A DNA stretch of 64,000 nucleotides. Origin: Pholis gunnellus. Lineage: Eukaryota; Chordata; Actinopteri; Perciformes; Pholidae. The notes under the pieces were generated by a model, which searched no databases, was not told the DNA's origin, and saw nothing but the letters and a program-made list of their open reading frames with translations. This document shows, one piece after another, positions 25,791 through 38,600 of the stretch (position 1 is the first letter of the stretch; the number at the start of each line of letters is the position of its first letter). The stretch spans positions 8,552,579 to 8,616,578 of the forward strand of contig OU342826.1 of NCBI GenBank assembly GCA_910591455.2. Direction: 5' to 3'. A program made the position numbers and the translations under genes.

Positions 25791-28579
25791 ATATTATGTT
25801 GGCAGTGAAATATTTGCAAGAAGTTGTATGCAATAGCATGCAATGCAAGCATGATCCACATAATTATTTATATACTTGAAAACGTATAGTGACAACTACA
25901 AAAGAACTTTGACCACATCAAGATCCATCTACATTGGCCTAATCCATGTTGGGGAATAACAGACTCCGTGATAAAGCATTTGTAATCCATTATAGTTAAG
26001 AGGCAAACATATTTTCCAATATGCCAAATACCGGTTACAGAGGATTTCACCATGATTATATTGGATTGAATGCTAAGATTTGAAGAAGTACAGATAGACA
26101 GATACAGTTTATAATCCATAATCTGTCACAGATTAGATTTGAAAAGTAACATTTCTGATCCTGGTGTTAATAATTGCTTTACTTTTAAATTTCCTTGATT
26201 AAATCATTATCGACACATCCTCGCACTGCACACAGATTGACTCTCTCAGAAAGGGTCTATCAATTAAATCTCCATTACGTGGGAGCCACTCCTTGCAGTC
26301 ACTTCCAGACCCGTTTAATCCCCTCTCTCACTTCCTCTCTGCAGCAGACCACTGAGAGGATAGTGCAGACAGACGTGAGCAGAGGGAAGCCGAGAGGAAG
26401 GAAGTAGAGAGGGCTGATTGCCGAAGAGCAGAGCTTGTCATGAGTGGATTTATGGCTCGGGAGACAGCGGCGGGAGGCGGGCGAATTGATGGGTGACACA
26501 TAATCAGCCTCCTTATCGCAGCTCCGCAAAACTGGATTGCATCCAGAGGCTTGTGATCCGTCCGGATTTGGCTAATGTCTCCCACTCCTCTTGTGAGCCC
26601 CTACGGCTCTCCGTTATCAGGGCCTGGCCTGGGTTTTCTTTCCCTCTTCCTCTGACTGCTATCCCTCCACCCCTCCACACCGTCTATCTTGACACGGTGT
26701 CAGGTGAAGAGGCAACTAAGGGTTTGTTGACCAGCTCTGTCCGTCCACCTCTCTCCAGTACCATTTTAGCCTCTCCCTGTCTTCTTGTAACTCTTTCTGC
26801 ATTGCTTCCCTAAATGCCACACCAAAGCTTCCACAAAATAAATCTGTAAACGTCCTTCGTAAATCACGATCAATTGTTTACAGTGTTGTTGGCAGAAATA
26901 GAACCAAACCTCTAATGTGTCAGTGCTGTTGAAAACAACGAGACGAGTCCCTGTAAAAAAAAAAAAAATTCTTGTTTGCATTTTGTAACCCAACATGCCA
27001 GTTTTTGTCAGCGATGTTTATTGTTTCGTGACTGGAGTTACAGAAGCAACAGCTCGAGGAAGGAGTGAATCACAGCTTCCAGAGTGGTTTGGGGCTGAAA
27101 TGGAGCTATGCTGTGACATAATGCTCTGGTTCACTCACACAAGCTCTGCACTAGTCTATAAAGTCTCTCGGGAAGCGGACGGCAAAATACTTTTTTCTTG
27201 TAATGTGTAATTGGAAGGACTGGCCAGGGCGCTGGAGAACGCAGGGCAATATTTATGAGAGGTTGCGAGAGGCCCCAAGTAAATGCATGCACATCTACTG
27301 TAAGTGAAGACATCTGGGCACTATTTGTCCACTTCACCCACCTTTTACATTTACCAGCTCGCCTGAATCAGTTGCTTTTAATATCTGACATTGTGTGAAT
27401 GAGACGCGAGCCCAGCCTGGTGGGGTACGGGAGGGCTAGAAGAGAGCAACGTGAGACAAAGATACTGTATGAGGTGAAAGGAACAGGTGCATGCCAAAGT
27501 TCTAAAAACAAAAGAAAGTTAGTTTTTGCTGTTTGACCTGTGGATTAGGCACATGTATTAACACAATCAACAGTTGGACCAAAAGCTGTGGCTGTGACGC
27601 AGAGCTCATGGCACTTAAACTACTTCTCTGTTCAGATGTGACGGAGTTATGACTCACACATGAGAACACATCTTTAGGGTGAGTGTGACTTGCACTTTCC
27701 AAGGAAATCATGCTCTCCTATTTTCACTGCATTTCAAAGCACTGTTTAGAAAGATAACAAATATGTAAAGACAAGAACTTGCTTGAGAAACATTAGGTTT
27801 TTAAGTTTTCTTCAGTATCAAAGTAACCCAGTGATAGGTGTCTGTGCATTGCAAACAGGAACTGCTGACAGCTAATGTGTTGTCTCCATTTTGTGTGTTT
27901 GCTGTCACTAGCACAACACCTGTGTAGCTTGTAATGCCCAAGAAACCATTGCTCTGTTAAATAACATAACACTACACAAAACACCAGCACGTGAACTAAA
28001 CTGTCAAAGCATAACTGCAGGTCACACAGCATTAGAATGCTGCCACAGTTTAATCATTGGGGATTTTGAGAAGACCCCTCTGCCAAGATTTGGAATTATT
28101 TCTTCTCTTTCTGGTTAGTTTGGCTTATCCAACACAGACTTTACTCTTCTTTATTTTCTGCTGGGGACTCTGTGTCCTACTAGCAACCGGCACAAGTGAA
28201 GACCTTTCGTGCAGTCAGAGAGAGAGAGAACTAAAGTCATTTGAAAATAATGAAGCCTGAACCTGACCCCGGCCCACAGCTCTATGCACGCAACTAAATA
28301 CTCCAAACACAATCTGAATCCAATACTTTCTGGGCTCCTTGTAGCTGGGTTGTTAAATTGTCAACGTGCATATGCTTACAGCTGACAGTACCAATCTCTA
28401 TTTTAACTTTGATTCAAAGTGAGAAATTAACCACATAAAGTGACACAGCTCTGTGGCATTTTTTCTGTCCCATCTGTGTTGGTGAGCAGAATGCAGAAAC
28501 AATAATGAGCCTATTTGCTTTAAAGCGGTGTTGCCAGGCGGCCGGACTTAAAACATTTAAGATGTTGCCTGAGTGAAAC
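25791..28579. other. Long non-coding stretch with a complex block at 26.2-26.8 kb
   Basis: Positions 26260-26600 are GC-richer with words such as GAATTGATGGGTGACA (TGACA is a MEIS-type core) and CTTATCGCAGCTCCG. Both strands are open in part, without domains. A14 at 26955-26968. The rest is featureless. Confidence 0.5.
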
Positions 28580-28834
28580 TCCTCTCATAACGCGGGCTCT
28601 CTCCGGATTCCTCCCACATTCCAAACACATGCAGTTTAGGTTCATTGATGACTCGGAATTGCCCGCAAGTGTGAACGTGAGCAGTTGTCTCTCACCATGT
28701 GTTGGACCGGTTATAGTCTGGTGACATGTCCAGGTTGTACCCTGCTTTCACCAAATGTCAGCTAGGATCGGCTCCAGCCCCCCCCCCCCCCCCCCCCCCA
28801 TCCCGCGACCCTGAACAGGATAAGCGGTTAAAGA
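28580..28834 (+). mobile_element. Common fish SINE/LINE 3' tail repeat
   Basis: The phrases CTCTCCGGATTCCTCCCACA, CCAAACACATGCAG, GAATTGCCCGCAAGTGTGAA, CATGTCCAGGTTGTACCC, GGCTCCAGCC and CGCGACCCTGAACAGGATAA followed by GCGG occur in the order typical of a very abundant teleost repeat tail, shared by SINEs and RTE-type LINEs. The copy is diverged and 5' truncated. Its CCAGCCCCCC segment has expanded into a C22 run (28778-28799). The parent family cannot be settled from this fragment. Confidence 0.85.
28778..28799. repeat. Poly-C homopolymer, 22 bases
   Basis: An expansion of the natural C-run inside the SINE/LINE tail repeat, just before CGCGACCCTGA. Length may be unreliable in the assembly. 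Confidence 0.93.
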
Positions 28835-31800
28835 TGTACGCACATATTTCATTTTACATGCAGTAGAGTGGCTCGTTATGTGAAGTTAACGCTCACAAAC
28901 AGACATCCCTTACATTGTTCGACGGCATTAGATTGTCACAGTTTTAAAGACGACACAGCGAGCACAATGCAAACCTCTGTTCCCTTTAAAGAAGATGAAT
29001 ATAATGTAACGATACTGATTGCAGTCGCCGCTCTGAATGACACAAAACAAAACCAGCCAATGCTGACATAATACAATAAGCTCATTACACAGGGAATATT
29101 ACATTTACATATAAATTGAGTTAAGTCACAACTCACTCCACTGTTTCTTAAGATTACTCAGTCTTATCGCTATTGGTAAAGACGTTGGGTGAAAAAAGGC
29201 CACTGTTGACATTGCATTAAAACAAGGACAAATGTGCTATTTCTTCTTTATAGAGCATCAGCAGTAAGTAACAGTTACAGTAAGATGGTACAGTCTGCCC
29301 AATACGGGTATTTTGGAGACAGTACCGATAGTCAGGAGTAAAGGAAATGTATATTCCAAATGCAAATGTTACTTTTGTTAGTGTTTGTAAGTTGTCTGTA
29401 AAGAAGTGTTATTTTTCAACATTTCATAATATGTATGTAATATTGAAAATGGTGTCTTTTGAATATTATATTGATGTAGAAGATACATTTTACCCTGTAA
29501 ACTCTGAACAAGCAGTACGCACGGTCAAGCAGCCACAGCTGGTATTACAGGCATTTTAAGTTTTACACACTTCTTTCTTGTGAACCAGTGCTCACGTCTT
29601 TTAATCATGATGATGACGATTATAATCTGGGTTAGGTACACCTTAGCCCTCCAGATTTCAATAATTAGAGATTCCACAGCACAAACATTCACGATTAGGA
29701 GAAACGTTTGCTGCAGTTATTAAACCTCGACTATCGGATTCTCTTTAATGACTCTGAAAAGTGGCCATTTACAAAAGGTGGCTATGGACCATGTCTGCTG
29801 TCTCTCAGTCATTCTCTACATGTCCTCATCCTGTAGGGCTGCTATTTTCCCACGATGCAACAGTCGGATGACAAATGGTTGCTTAAAAAAGCAGTTTAAG
29901 AGGGATTGCTGTCTGTGTCGGTGTCCGTGTGTAAATATATGAGTATATATGAATATATGATTGAGAGAAAAGAGAGGCCAAGTCCACCCCGACTGATTTA
30001 TTGTTTGTGGAACTACATGAGGAAAACATTTACCTTGGTGAGTTAGCTAAAGGATGAGGGAGCATGATGATTTACTTCATCACCTAGAAGTGATGAGGAC
30101 CTCTGTAGGCTTGCTACACATTTTCCTGGCAGGAATAAGGACCAAAGCATCCAGAGAAACATAACCCTTTTCTATTTGTATTAAAATATATATATATATT
30201 TTATATATTTTCAGTCTTTGTCTAAACACACCGTTTCACTGTCGCACTACTCGAAGCTCTGCACGCACTTCAGAAAAAAGGTGCAAACTCAACATTTTAC
30301 AGCCCCCAAAAAAGTGTCTTGCATGATTTATATCATATGTCGCAAGCGTGATAAAAACATGTTCAGGTTAACTACCGTTTTGATGCCCAAAGACACGTAT
30401 CGTATGGAGCATCGTGATTTATTCGGGTATGACCTTTAATGTGCTTCTTTAAAGGAGCCTTTAGTTTGGGAGGCTTATCGTTTGGACCTTGAGCGTAATT
30501 TCTTCTCATGTTGCTGCTTTTCAAGACCGTGTTGGTGTTTACCCAGGGCATAAAAATGATTGAATTCTGTTGTTTCAGAGTTGGAGGATGGGTTTTCATT
30601 TCCTTGAATGAGTGCCCCGTGACAGTCATTAGTTATCGCACAGCTCCATCCCATATTGATCACTTTGAGTGGTCAGGCTATCCGATAGCACCTCGTCTCA
30701 GACATCAACTACGGCGAGATTCTCCATCTCCTCCAGATCAACAGGAGAAAATAAAATCTGCACACATCACGTGTCCAAACACAGTGCTGAGTATTGACTA
30801 TAATGACAAACACATTTCACCACTTGACAGAGTACAGCATGGACAAAGCACACACTGAAAAAAGAGAACTGAAATCCAACTCTTCACATGTATCCCACAC
30901 ACGGCTAAGCTAATTATGAATGTTTGATCGTGATCGTGGGAACTGCTTGCATGAATGATAAATAACAGGTTTGTTCGGTCATTATAGAGCAGTCGAGTTG
31001 TTTGTGTGGGTTGCTTGGCAAGTCCGCCCTGAGGTCTGGAAGCTGCCGCCGCGGTGCATGTGGTCAGCAGGTCAGATATATCTGGCAGCTCATAGTTTCA
31101 CTGCTCCGCTGCCCACACACTCAAAAGTGTAATCTTTAAACAAAAACAACACTTTTACAGGACAGTGTTCAAATGTAGGGAAAGTGATCATTGGATTGCA
31201 AAAACATCCGGTCAGTTAATATTCAGACCCCAAATGTTGATTCCCGTCAGTGGAAAACAACTTTTTTTTTTTTTTTTAAGCCACGAGTCTTTGCTACAAA
31301 AACGATACATTTTAGACAAAGTATATCAAATATGAATATAATATAGTACATATCCTTATAACAGCAATGAACTGTATTCATACAATTACAATACAAGTCT
31401 ACTGAAAATCAAACATACATTATTGCGTGTGTGTTTGAAGGCGATGTTTTGACAAATTCTGTGCATTAAATGTGACATGTAAGTGCAGAATGTGCAAGGT
31501 TGTTACCCTGTGATACTATTAAGAGTTTTTCCATGATTAACTTGTGAAGAAAATGACTAAAGCTATCTTAATAACTTAAATTAATTGAAAAGAATAATCT
31601 TTCTTGAAATGAAAAAACAGTAGTTCGATTAAAAAAAATCTCTCGATCTCTCTCATAGAGAGAGAGAGCGAGAGACACATGTATGTCATATGTTATATTT
31701 TTGCAATAAAATATGGACAATATATGCATACAGAAATTTACATTATTTAGATTACTTACATTAGTTCTGTTGGTGGTGAAATGTGCGAAATACAGATTTG

Positions 31801-32107
31801 CCAACTTTACACAAAGGAAAGGTGCTAATGGTTGCTTAAAAGGTTACTTTGAATGAAAAAGAAACAATAATAATTAGCCTTAGTGGGGCACTATGGCAAT
31901 GTTCTGAATTCATACAAGTAATTCCTATAAACATATGCCTTTATCTATACATTTGCAGTAAAACTTGCCCAGAGCTGCAGAGACGGCATGCGGAAAAATG
32001 CGGCAGGCGCTGCAGACGACGCAGATGTTTGATTGGACATCAGAGCCGGGAGAGTGGTTTTCAAAACAAGTACCTCACATAATGTTACAACAACCTTATT
32101 AATTATA
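28835..32107. other. Non-coding stretch with a possible regulatory block at 30.47-30.72 kb
   Basis: No gene. Positions 30470-30720 are of high complexity (TTATCGTTTGG, GGCATAAAAATGATTG, ATATTGATCAC, CGGCGAGATTC) and could be conserved regulatory DNA. T16 at 31262-31277. A perfect GTAAGT at 29264 follows a strong acceptor-like tract by only ten bases. Confidence 0.5.
31639..31675. repeat. Short CT/AG hairpin
   Basis: TCTCTCGATCTCTCTC is followed after a four-base ATAG loop by GAGAGAGAGCGAGAGA, complementary except at about one position. It is simple-sequence derived. It could fold in RNA, but I see no reason to call a non-coding RNA gene. Confidence 0.8.
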
Positions 32108-32695
32108 GCCACAGGAGCTCAACCTCATCATCCAAGTCTTCCATACCGTCTACCTTCCAGCCATCGACTGGTATTTGGTCTGTTGTGGCCAGTGCTCTGT
32201 ACTTCGCCGTAGTCTGCTGGGGGAGCAGCGTTGGAGCCGGAGACACCAACAGACTTAAACTGGTTAAGAAGGCCGGCTCCATCATTGGCTGCAAACAAGA
32301 CATTCTGGAAAAGGTGGTGGAGAGGATGACTGAGGAAATTATGATCCATATTGGATAACCCAGATCACCCTCTCCACCACCTACTGCAGGGACAGCAGAG
32401 CACTTTCTCCAACAGACTCATCCAGCTCCGCTGTCACAAGGACAGATACAGCAGATCATTCCCGCCCACTGCAATAAGACTTAATAATAAATCACCTCTG
32501 GCCAAATCGTCATTCACTTGCACTACTGTTTAGTTCATCTAGTTAGTTAAATGGATACTATTCTATTTTATTGTATATACTGTGCATTTGTTAGACTTCA
32601 TATTTTTACTTTTTACTCTCACTTTGATTGCTTAGTATATTTTTTGCTGCTGTAGCGAACAAGTTTCCCCTTGCGTATATTTCTATCTATACTTA
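32108..32695 (+). mobile_element. LINE ORF2 C-terminus and 3' UTR (jockey-superfamily type)
   Basis: The plus strand reads VVASALYFAVVCWGSS, GDTNRLKLVKKAGSIIGC, EKVVERMTE, then after a frameshift near 32340 MDNPDHPLHHLLQGQ, FSNRLIQLRCHKDRYSRSF and TAIRLNN. This block order is the C-terminal region of a common fish non-LTR element. It is followed by an AT-rich 3' UTR and the typical end phrase TTTGCTGCTGTAGCGAACAA plus GTTTCCCCTTG at about 32645. The copy is 5' truncated with at least one frameshift, so inactive. Family (Rex1-, L2- or CR1-like) not resolved. Confidence 0.85.
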
Positions 32696-35600
32696 TATGG
32701 AACTACTGAATCATGCCTATCAAATAAATCAAAGACTGCCTGACATAGGAGTTTTTAAATTGCGGGTCTAGATCCAAAAGACATGGCATGTTACGTGCAA
32801 CCCATCTCAGTACTTTATACCGTGTGTGTGCCCGTGAGAGGGACAGCCGCAGGAGAATAAATCTGATGAAAATCAATCCAAAAACATTAGTCAACATGAA
32901 CAACTCGCTCCCAAATCCATAACTATAGTGATACAACTCAAATCTGTGATTTCAGACGTTTTCCTTCTCCGTGAACCTCAGCAGGAGGTGAAGTTGTGCC
33001 GGAAATCTTCCCTCTGCTTCTCTAAATATAATAAACATACCGTCTACACACACAGAAGTAACAGCAGATAGTTATGGGGGAAAACATTTTAATGACCCCA
33101 CACTGCTACATTTCAGGACACTGGCTGCTAGAAAAACCTGTCCAACAATAAATTGAGGTGAAAAGAGGAGGGAGCGTGGAAAAACGTCCTTTGTGACTCT
33201 GCCACTCACTCTGGTGAACACGCGGAGAAGCGTTCCCTCCCTCTCTGATCTATGGACTGTCAAGATGGATATTTGCTGAAATACTTTATCAAATTTCTGC
33301 CAAACCAATACGAACTGACTTCGATATGAGCTTAAGGAAAACGGGAGTTCAGAGGAACCTTTGATACTGTGTCTAAACTAAAGCGTTGGCAAGTACTGCA
33401 AACTAGAAAAAAGAGGTATGCAAAACATATCGGTTGGATGTCAGAGACGACGTGTGGTGGTCGTTTCCAAATACAGGTTTGTTTTGTTTCTCGGGTTTTG
33501 TATTGGGAAAGATGATTCATACCCAATGTGGTTGAAACCTTGACATTTTGACTCCAATTTAGGCCTGGGATTATTCACAGGAAGGATCCAGTGAAGGAAG
33601 CTTGCCCTTTGGAAAGGACACATGTGGGCGACCTCAGAGTACACAACATTCTCCAACAACAATTCTCTCACTTTGTTTTTCCATTCAGCAAAAAAATACT
33701 GTTAGTGTCTGCCTCTGGAACCACATATAGACCTCCAGTTTCTTCAAACTAAATCGCATCACAGTCTCTCCCCTTGTTGGTCCCCCGACTTGCCTGAATA
33801 AAGAACATAAACTAAGGTAAGCGCACAACCAACTCTGCCAGAATAGAATGATAATGATGCAGCGCCAGTGGATCCCTGTGAAAACAACTGTCAGTGTTGG
33901 CCTTGTGCTGATGTGCGGTTTTTGGCAGCCTGACGTGGTCGTTAAACAGTGGCCAATGTTTACCACACCGCCATAACCCCCACCCCCACCTCATACACAC
34001 AACCTCCACGGTGGTCAAAAGGTAATAATATCTTCCTGATGGGACATGTTTACTTACAGCAAGTACTAAATATTAGAGGAACCCAACGCTGCTTGCATAT
34101 CTGCCCGGGCCACTTTGCATAATACACTTTTTACAGAGGTCCACTGTGTGTCCAAGCAAGCGCATTTCTGAGCTGAAGCCAAGTCAAGCCAGGACAATCG
34201 ACCGCTGTGGATAACTTGGTGAAAAAGATTGAGCTGGAAATGTGCTCCCCTCGCTCTCAAGACTGCTGCCCTTTTGTGGTTAACTGAATGTGAAATGGCA
34301 TGACTGAAAAAGGAGCATCTGCACTCACAAAACAGTCCCTGGAGTAAATCAAATTGTAAAAGGAGAAATGAAGCATATACATAATTACTATTCATTATTT
34401 GAGTCATAAATTGACGTTAAAAACGTTGAGGATACAAGTATAAATGCTGGTGATGAAACTTAGTTTTGCAGACTAACGAATGTGTGATGAAATGTTGCCA
34501 CCTCGAAAGCAATTCATTCCTCTTCCTATGGACTGTTGTGGGGTGCGTTAGTAAATTGAAGAGGTCTTTGAGAAGCCACGACAGCTCCACAAACATTAAC
34601 ATTTTCATTCTCCTCTCATCGCTAACAGCCCCAGGGAGACCCAACCATGCGTATTCTATTAACAAAAGGCACGCCCAGCGCTCCCAAGTCTCAGTCTCGA
34701 TTCATACACATCCACAAATCCCTTGGCAAAAGCTGTTTGTGTTCACTAGAGCCTGCAAGAGGGACAGACAGGGGAAAAAAACACCGGGACAAAGACAGGG
34801 GAAGGAGAGAGAGATGTAAGAAAAGCTTAAGAACAAACCCTCGACCAAAAGATGTCACTTTTTGCCACAGGACACAGCCCGTGGTTGAGCTTCTGTACGG
34901 TTCATCTGGGTAAAACCTACATTTTAACTTAAAGGGCTCAACCTTGCTCCTCCATTAGCCTGTAGACCCCAATGACAACTGACAGTAAGAATCAGCTTCG
35001 GACTACTTGTCAGCCCTATGAGGTGCTGAGTGTTTAATGTGCAATATAGATTTTGGGTGGAGTATCACTTCAACAAAAGCCTCCCTTTATGTGTGGTGCG
35101 GTCCAGATGACCGGTTTCTGAAACGGTCTTCGACAAGCGTGCACACACGCGCAAAGTCCCTGTGTGGAAATATCTGCAGTGTGGTGACATCACTCAAAAA
35201 AAAGGCTTTGAGTCATAAAAAAGTGCAAGAGACGGGATTCATACGGCAGCAGGATTAAGAAGCTCGACGCTCCCCGGGGCAGGTTAAGCAGAGGGTGGTT
35301 GGGAATCCAAATTTTCATACAAGAATTTGATAATACGCAAAAGTCAACATTGTGCATCAGCTGCTACCCCCCCCTCTTTCACACAGTTGACTGATGTATT
35401 GTGTTCCTCAACCTGAGAATGATTATTATACTTTGCAGAAAGGCAAATACTCCTTCCAAATGGATAGTTTGCTTATTTCAACACCTTCGCAAATTTTCGG
35501 CACTCAAAACACATGGACAGCGGGGATCATTTTCTTGTCTGATAGAAATTGAATGCATAGTTAATTTCACAGCAGGTACAAGTAGAGCCAAGTGGAATTG

Positions 35601-38600
35601 CTGATGGTGGAAGTTGTTTGCCCAGCAGGTGTGCAACACATCACTGACATTTGCCTCTGTTCATTCACACAAGGTCTTGAGCCTGCTGGGAGCTAGCCAG
35701 TCAGAATAGTAAAATGGTCTCTTGTTGGGCAAAGTTGAAGAACCAATCACACTTAAAAGCTGGCTTCCCCTCAGGGATTAATGAGATATGCACGGTCATG
35801 TAAAAGCCATATTTGAAAATGGCCTGGTATAAACTTCTCGCCAACAATCCAGGGGACTTTATATGTTGCCCCACCAGATCGGTGTGATTCAATCATTAGA
35901 TCTGGCAGTCAAATGATTGACTGGTGTTCAGCTTGGAGGAGCAAATGAATAGGCTGTGGTACAGGCAGGAAAAGAAGTGTGAAATATAGTAAGTTTGGTT
36001 TTAGATCGCTGTATGTTATGATCACAAAAAAAATGACATTTGCGATGCACATTTGAGTTAGTTAGAGAAGCAGTCCAACAAGTTTACTGTTGCTATTTCT
36101 AAATCCAACTTTCTTGGACTTCAAGTACTGCACTGCACTCAGCTCTGATAGTGAAAGGTGTTTATCATGTAATGGTATCCACAGTGGAGCCACTGCAGGG
36201 CGCAGATAGCAAGCTGCTGCTGTTTTCAGATCAGTTCTGTTCCAGCAGTCATAATGGTTGGTGCCACGATTAAAGATGGAGAGACGGTTCTTGGACCTTC
36301 ATCTGCTCTCTTCTGGGCAAGTTAGGACTGAAGAGATTCAATGCTCAAATGACATGTACAAAAACGCAATTATGTTTTTAAACTTTTCAGAAACTTCTTT
36401 ATAATTATGTAATTTTCTTATTCCCAACCTGGAAGTTATTGTTTCCCTTTAGAGGTCTAGACGTTTTTTTCAATGTTGTCATTTGTCTGGCTTCTTTTCT
36501 TATTTATTTTTTACCACTAAAAACAGTAAAAGCCCTCACAGAGAGGGGCAACGCAGATAGTAAGACGGACATGAAATCCAGTCACATCCTAGTATATTAC
36601 TGCAACAGTAGTTGTGGCTTGAGACAAGGAAAGACAACACTGCCCCCTAGGTACAGAAAATGTAATAATATCCAGAAGAGCAGAGATGGGGTGAGAGGGA
36701 GGAGATGCCATTTCAGCAGGCAAGTATAGTCTCATACCTGCAGAAGCCTAAAACAAAGTAATTCTGTTATCTGGGTTGTGCAATCACAGTGTTTAATTAA
36801 TGTGGATTAATGTATTTTTCCTAACTTGATCTAACATTTAGATAATATTGATCTGTGGCAGCATAACAAAGGAAAAAAATAAAAATAAAAGAGATCATAA
36901 TGCACTGTATCTATAGTTAATGCACCTTTCAATTTGAATTTAGTCAGGCTCAACAGTATATCATCAGGGCTCCAAACTGGAACTACAGCCATCTCCATCA
37001 AAGCACGCAGTTAGACCATCAATAGCCCTTGAATCCCCTCTCTTCTTTTCATTCTGTCTCTCATATGCAGCTCAACTCGTTGCGCCTGGCTGTAGCTAAT
37101 CTGGCTCTGAGCAGCGTGGGCGGCAGCGGGCAAGGGCACAAAGGGGCTGCTGGGTAAAAAAAAAAAAAAACTGTGGGGAGACAACAGTGATTGACGGCTA
37201 TAATTAGCCTGCAGAAGTTGTGCCGGCGGAAGAAGGCCGAGGGGAGGTGCTGGGGTGTTTTTAGCGAGCATCTAGTACACTGGGAAACACACAAACTTGC
37301 ATGTTTTTAAGTGTCACGCTGTATGAGCATGAAATATAAACTCCTGCAACGCATTCTATATGGAAGCCTTGAGAGGCAAGTGACTGTTTATGAGTTAAGA
37401 ACAGGTGGGAAAAAAAGTTTTGCCAGGGTGATCTTTTAAAGAGAGATTTTCTTCCCCCCAATCTGTGAAACAAGTACAAAATAAGTTTTGTAAAGTGTGT
37501 GTGTTTGTTATATTACTCATTTCGGTCATAAGACGCTTAAGTGCACCATTGGTTGCAATGCCGTCTTTATGGTGATAAAAACACATGTTTTGTATACGCT
37601 CATATGCATAATATGAATCATCATAAGTGCAGTTGCTATAGCATAAATTGTTTGGACACAAACTTTGTATAATAAAAAGGAACACCTCACAGCATCACGC
37701 TTGTATTAACGGCATTAGCACAGAGTTGAACTGTGGAAAAGAGACAAGGCCATAGTGGGCAACCCTGACAAGGCCTTGAAGCAACACAACTCCTGATCAC
37801 GTTAATGGAGGTTTTGCACCCCGTCTCGCTCCTCTTGGCTCCTTTTATGTGGAATATCATGTCACTGTCAGCATGGCCATTAAGGCAGAACGAGGGAGAG
37901 AGGGGTGCAACTTGCTGCCAAATGGTCCAGAGAAATGAGGATTCCATCAGGCTGACAGACCCCTCACCGGCTTTCTGAAAAGGTGTCATTTGCTTTAATT
38001 TGATTGTTTTTTGGTGGTCAGTAATATGCTTTTATTTAGCCCACCTGCAGATCTGCCTTAGTCTACCCCTGGCAAATACGCTGATGTGTACCTGCATGCA
38101 TATCATTTAAGGCTATTTACCATTCAGAGATATTTGAGAGCACTGAATTCATATGCAACATTTTAAGATATATATCCTGATCATCTCCAGCATTAGCTCT
38201 TATACAGAGAAGAATCTGAGTTTAGATTTTGAGCACAGATGCCATTTTACTGCTTTTTCGTTATATTTAGTATTCTACCAATTACACATCAGTTTACAAC
38301 TGGCATCTAGTGTTTCATGAGGAGCGTCGCTAAAACACATCATAGTTATGGCAGTATTATCTGGCAGCAGAGGGAGCTGTGCAAAATCTGGTAAATCACC
38401 TGAAGGTCGAAGACTACATGTTGGAAAATGATCAAATCTGTAGGTGTGGACTAATAAAGAAGAGCACTAGTAGACATCTGTAGCCCAGTCCTCATCTCTT
38501 CTTGAGGCTAGTGTCTCGGGCTACATGAGCCACTCTTAGCAGAACCAAACCTCCGTCAGCTAAAACTGTCCGCAATCGAGTTGGATTGTGGGAAATGTGG

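Noticed and set aside
29230..29275. Strong acceptor followed by GTAAGT after ten bases
   Set aside because: Ten-base gap and an A before the donor; most likely a decoy pair.
33689..33816. Plus-strand interval with strong acceptor (TTTGTTTTTCCATTCAG) and AAG-GTAAGC donor
   Set aside because: All three frames contain stops, so it is not a coding exon. Useful as a control showing that good splice-like pairs arise by chance here.
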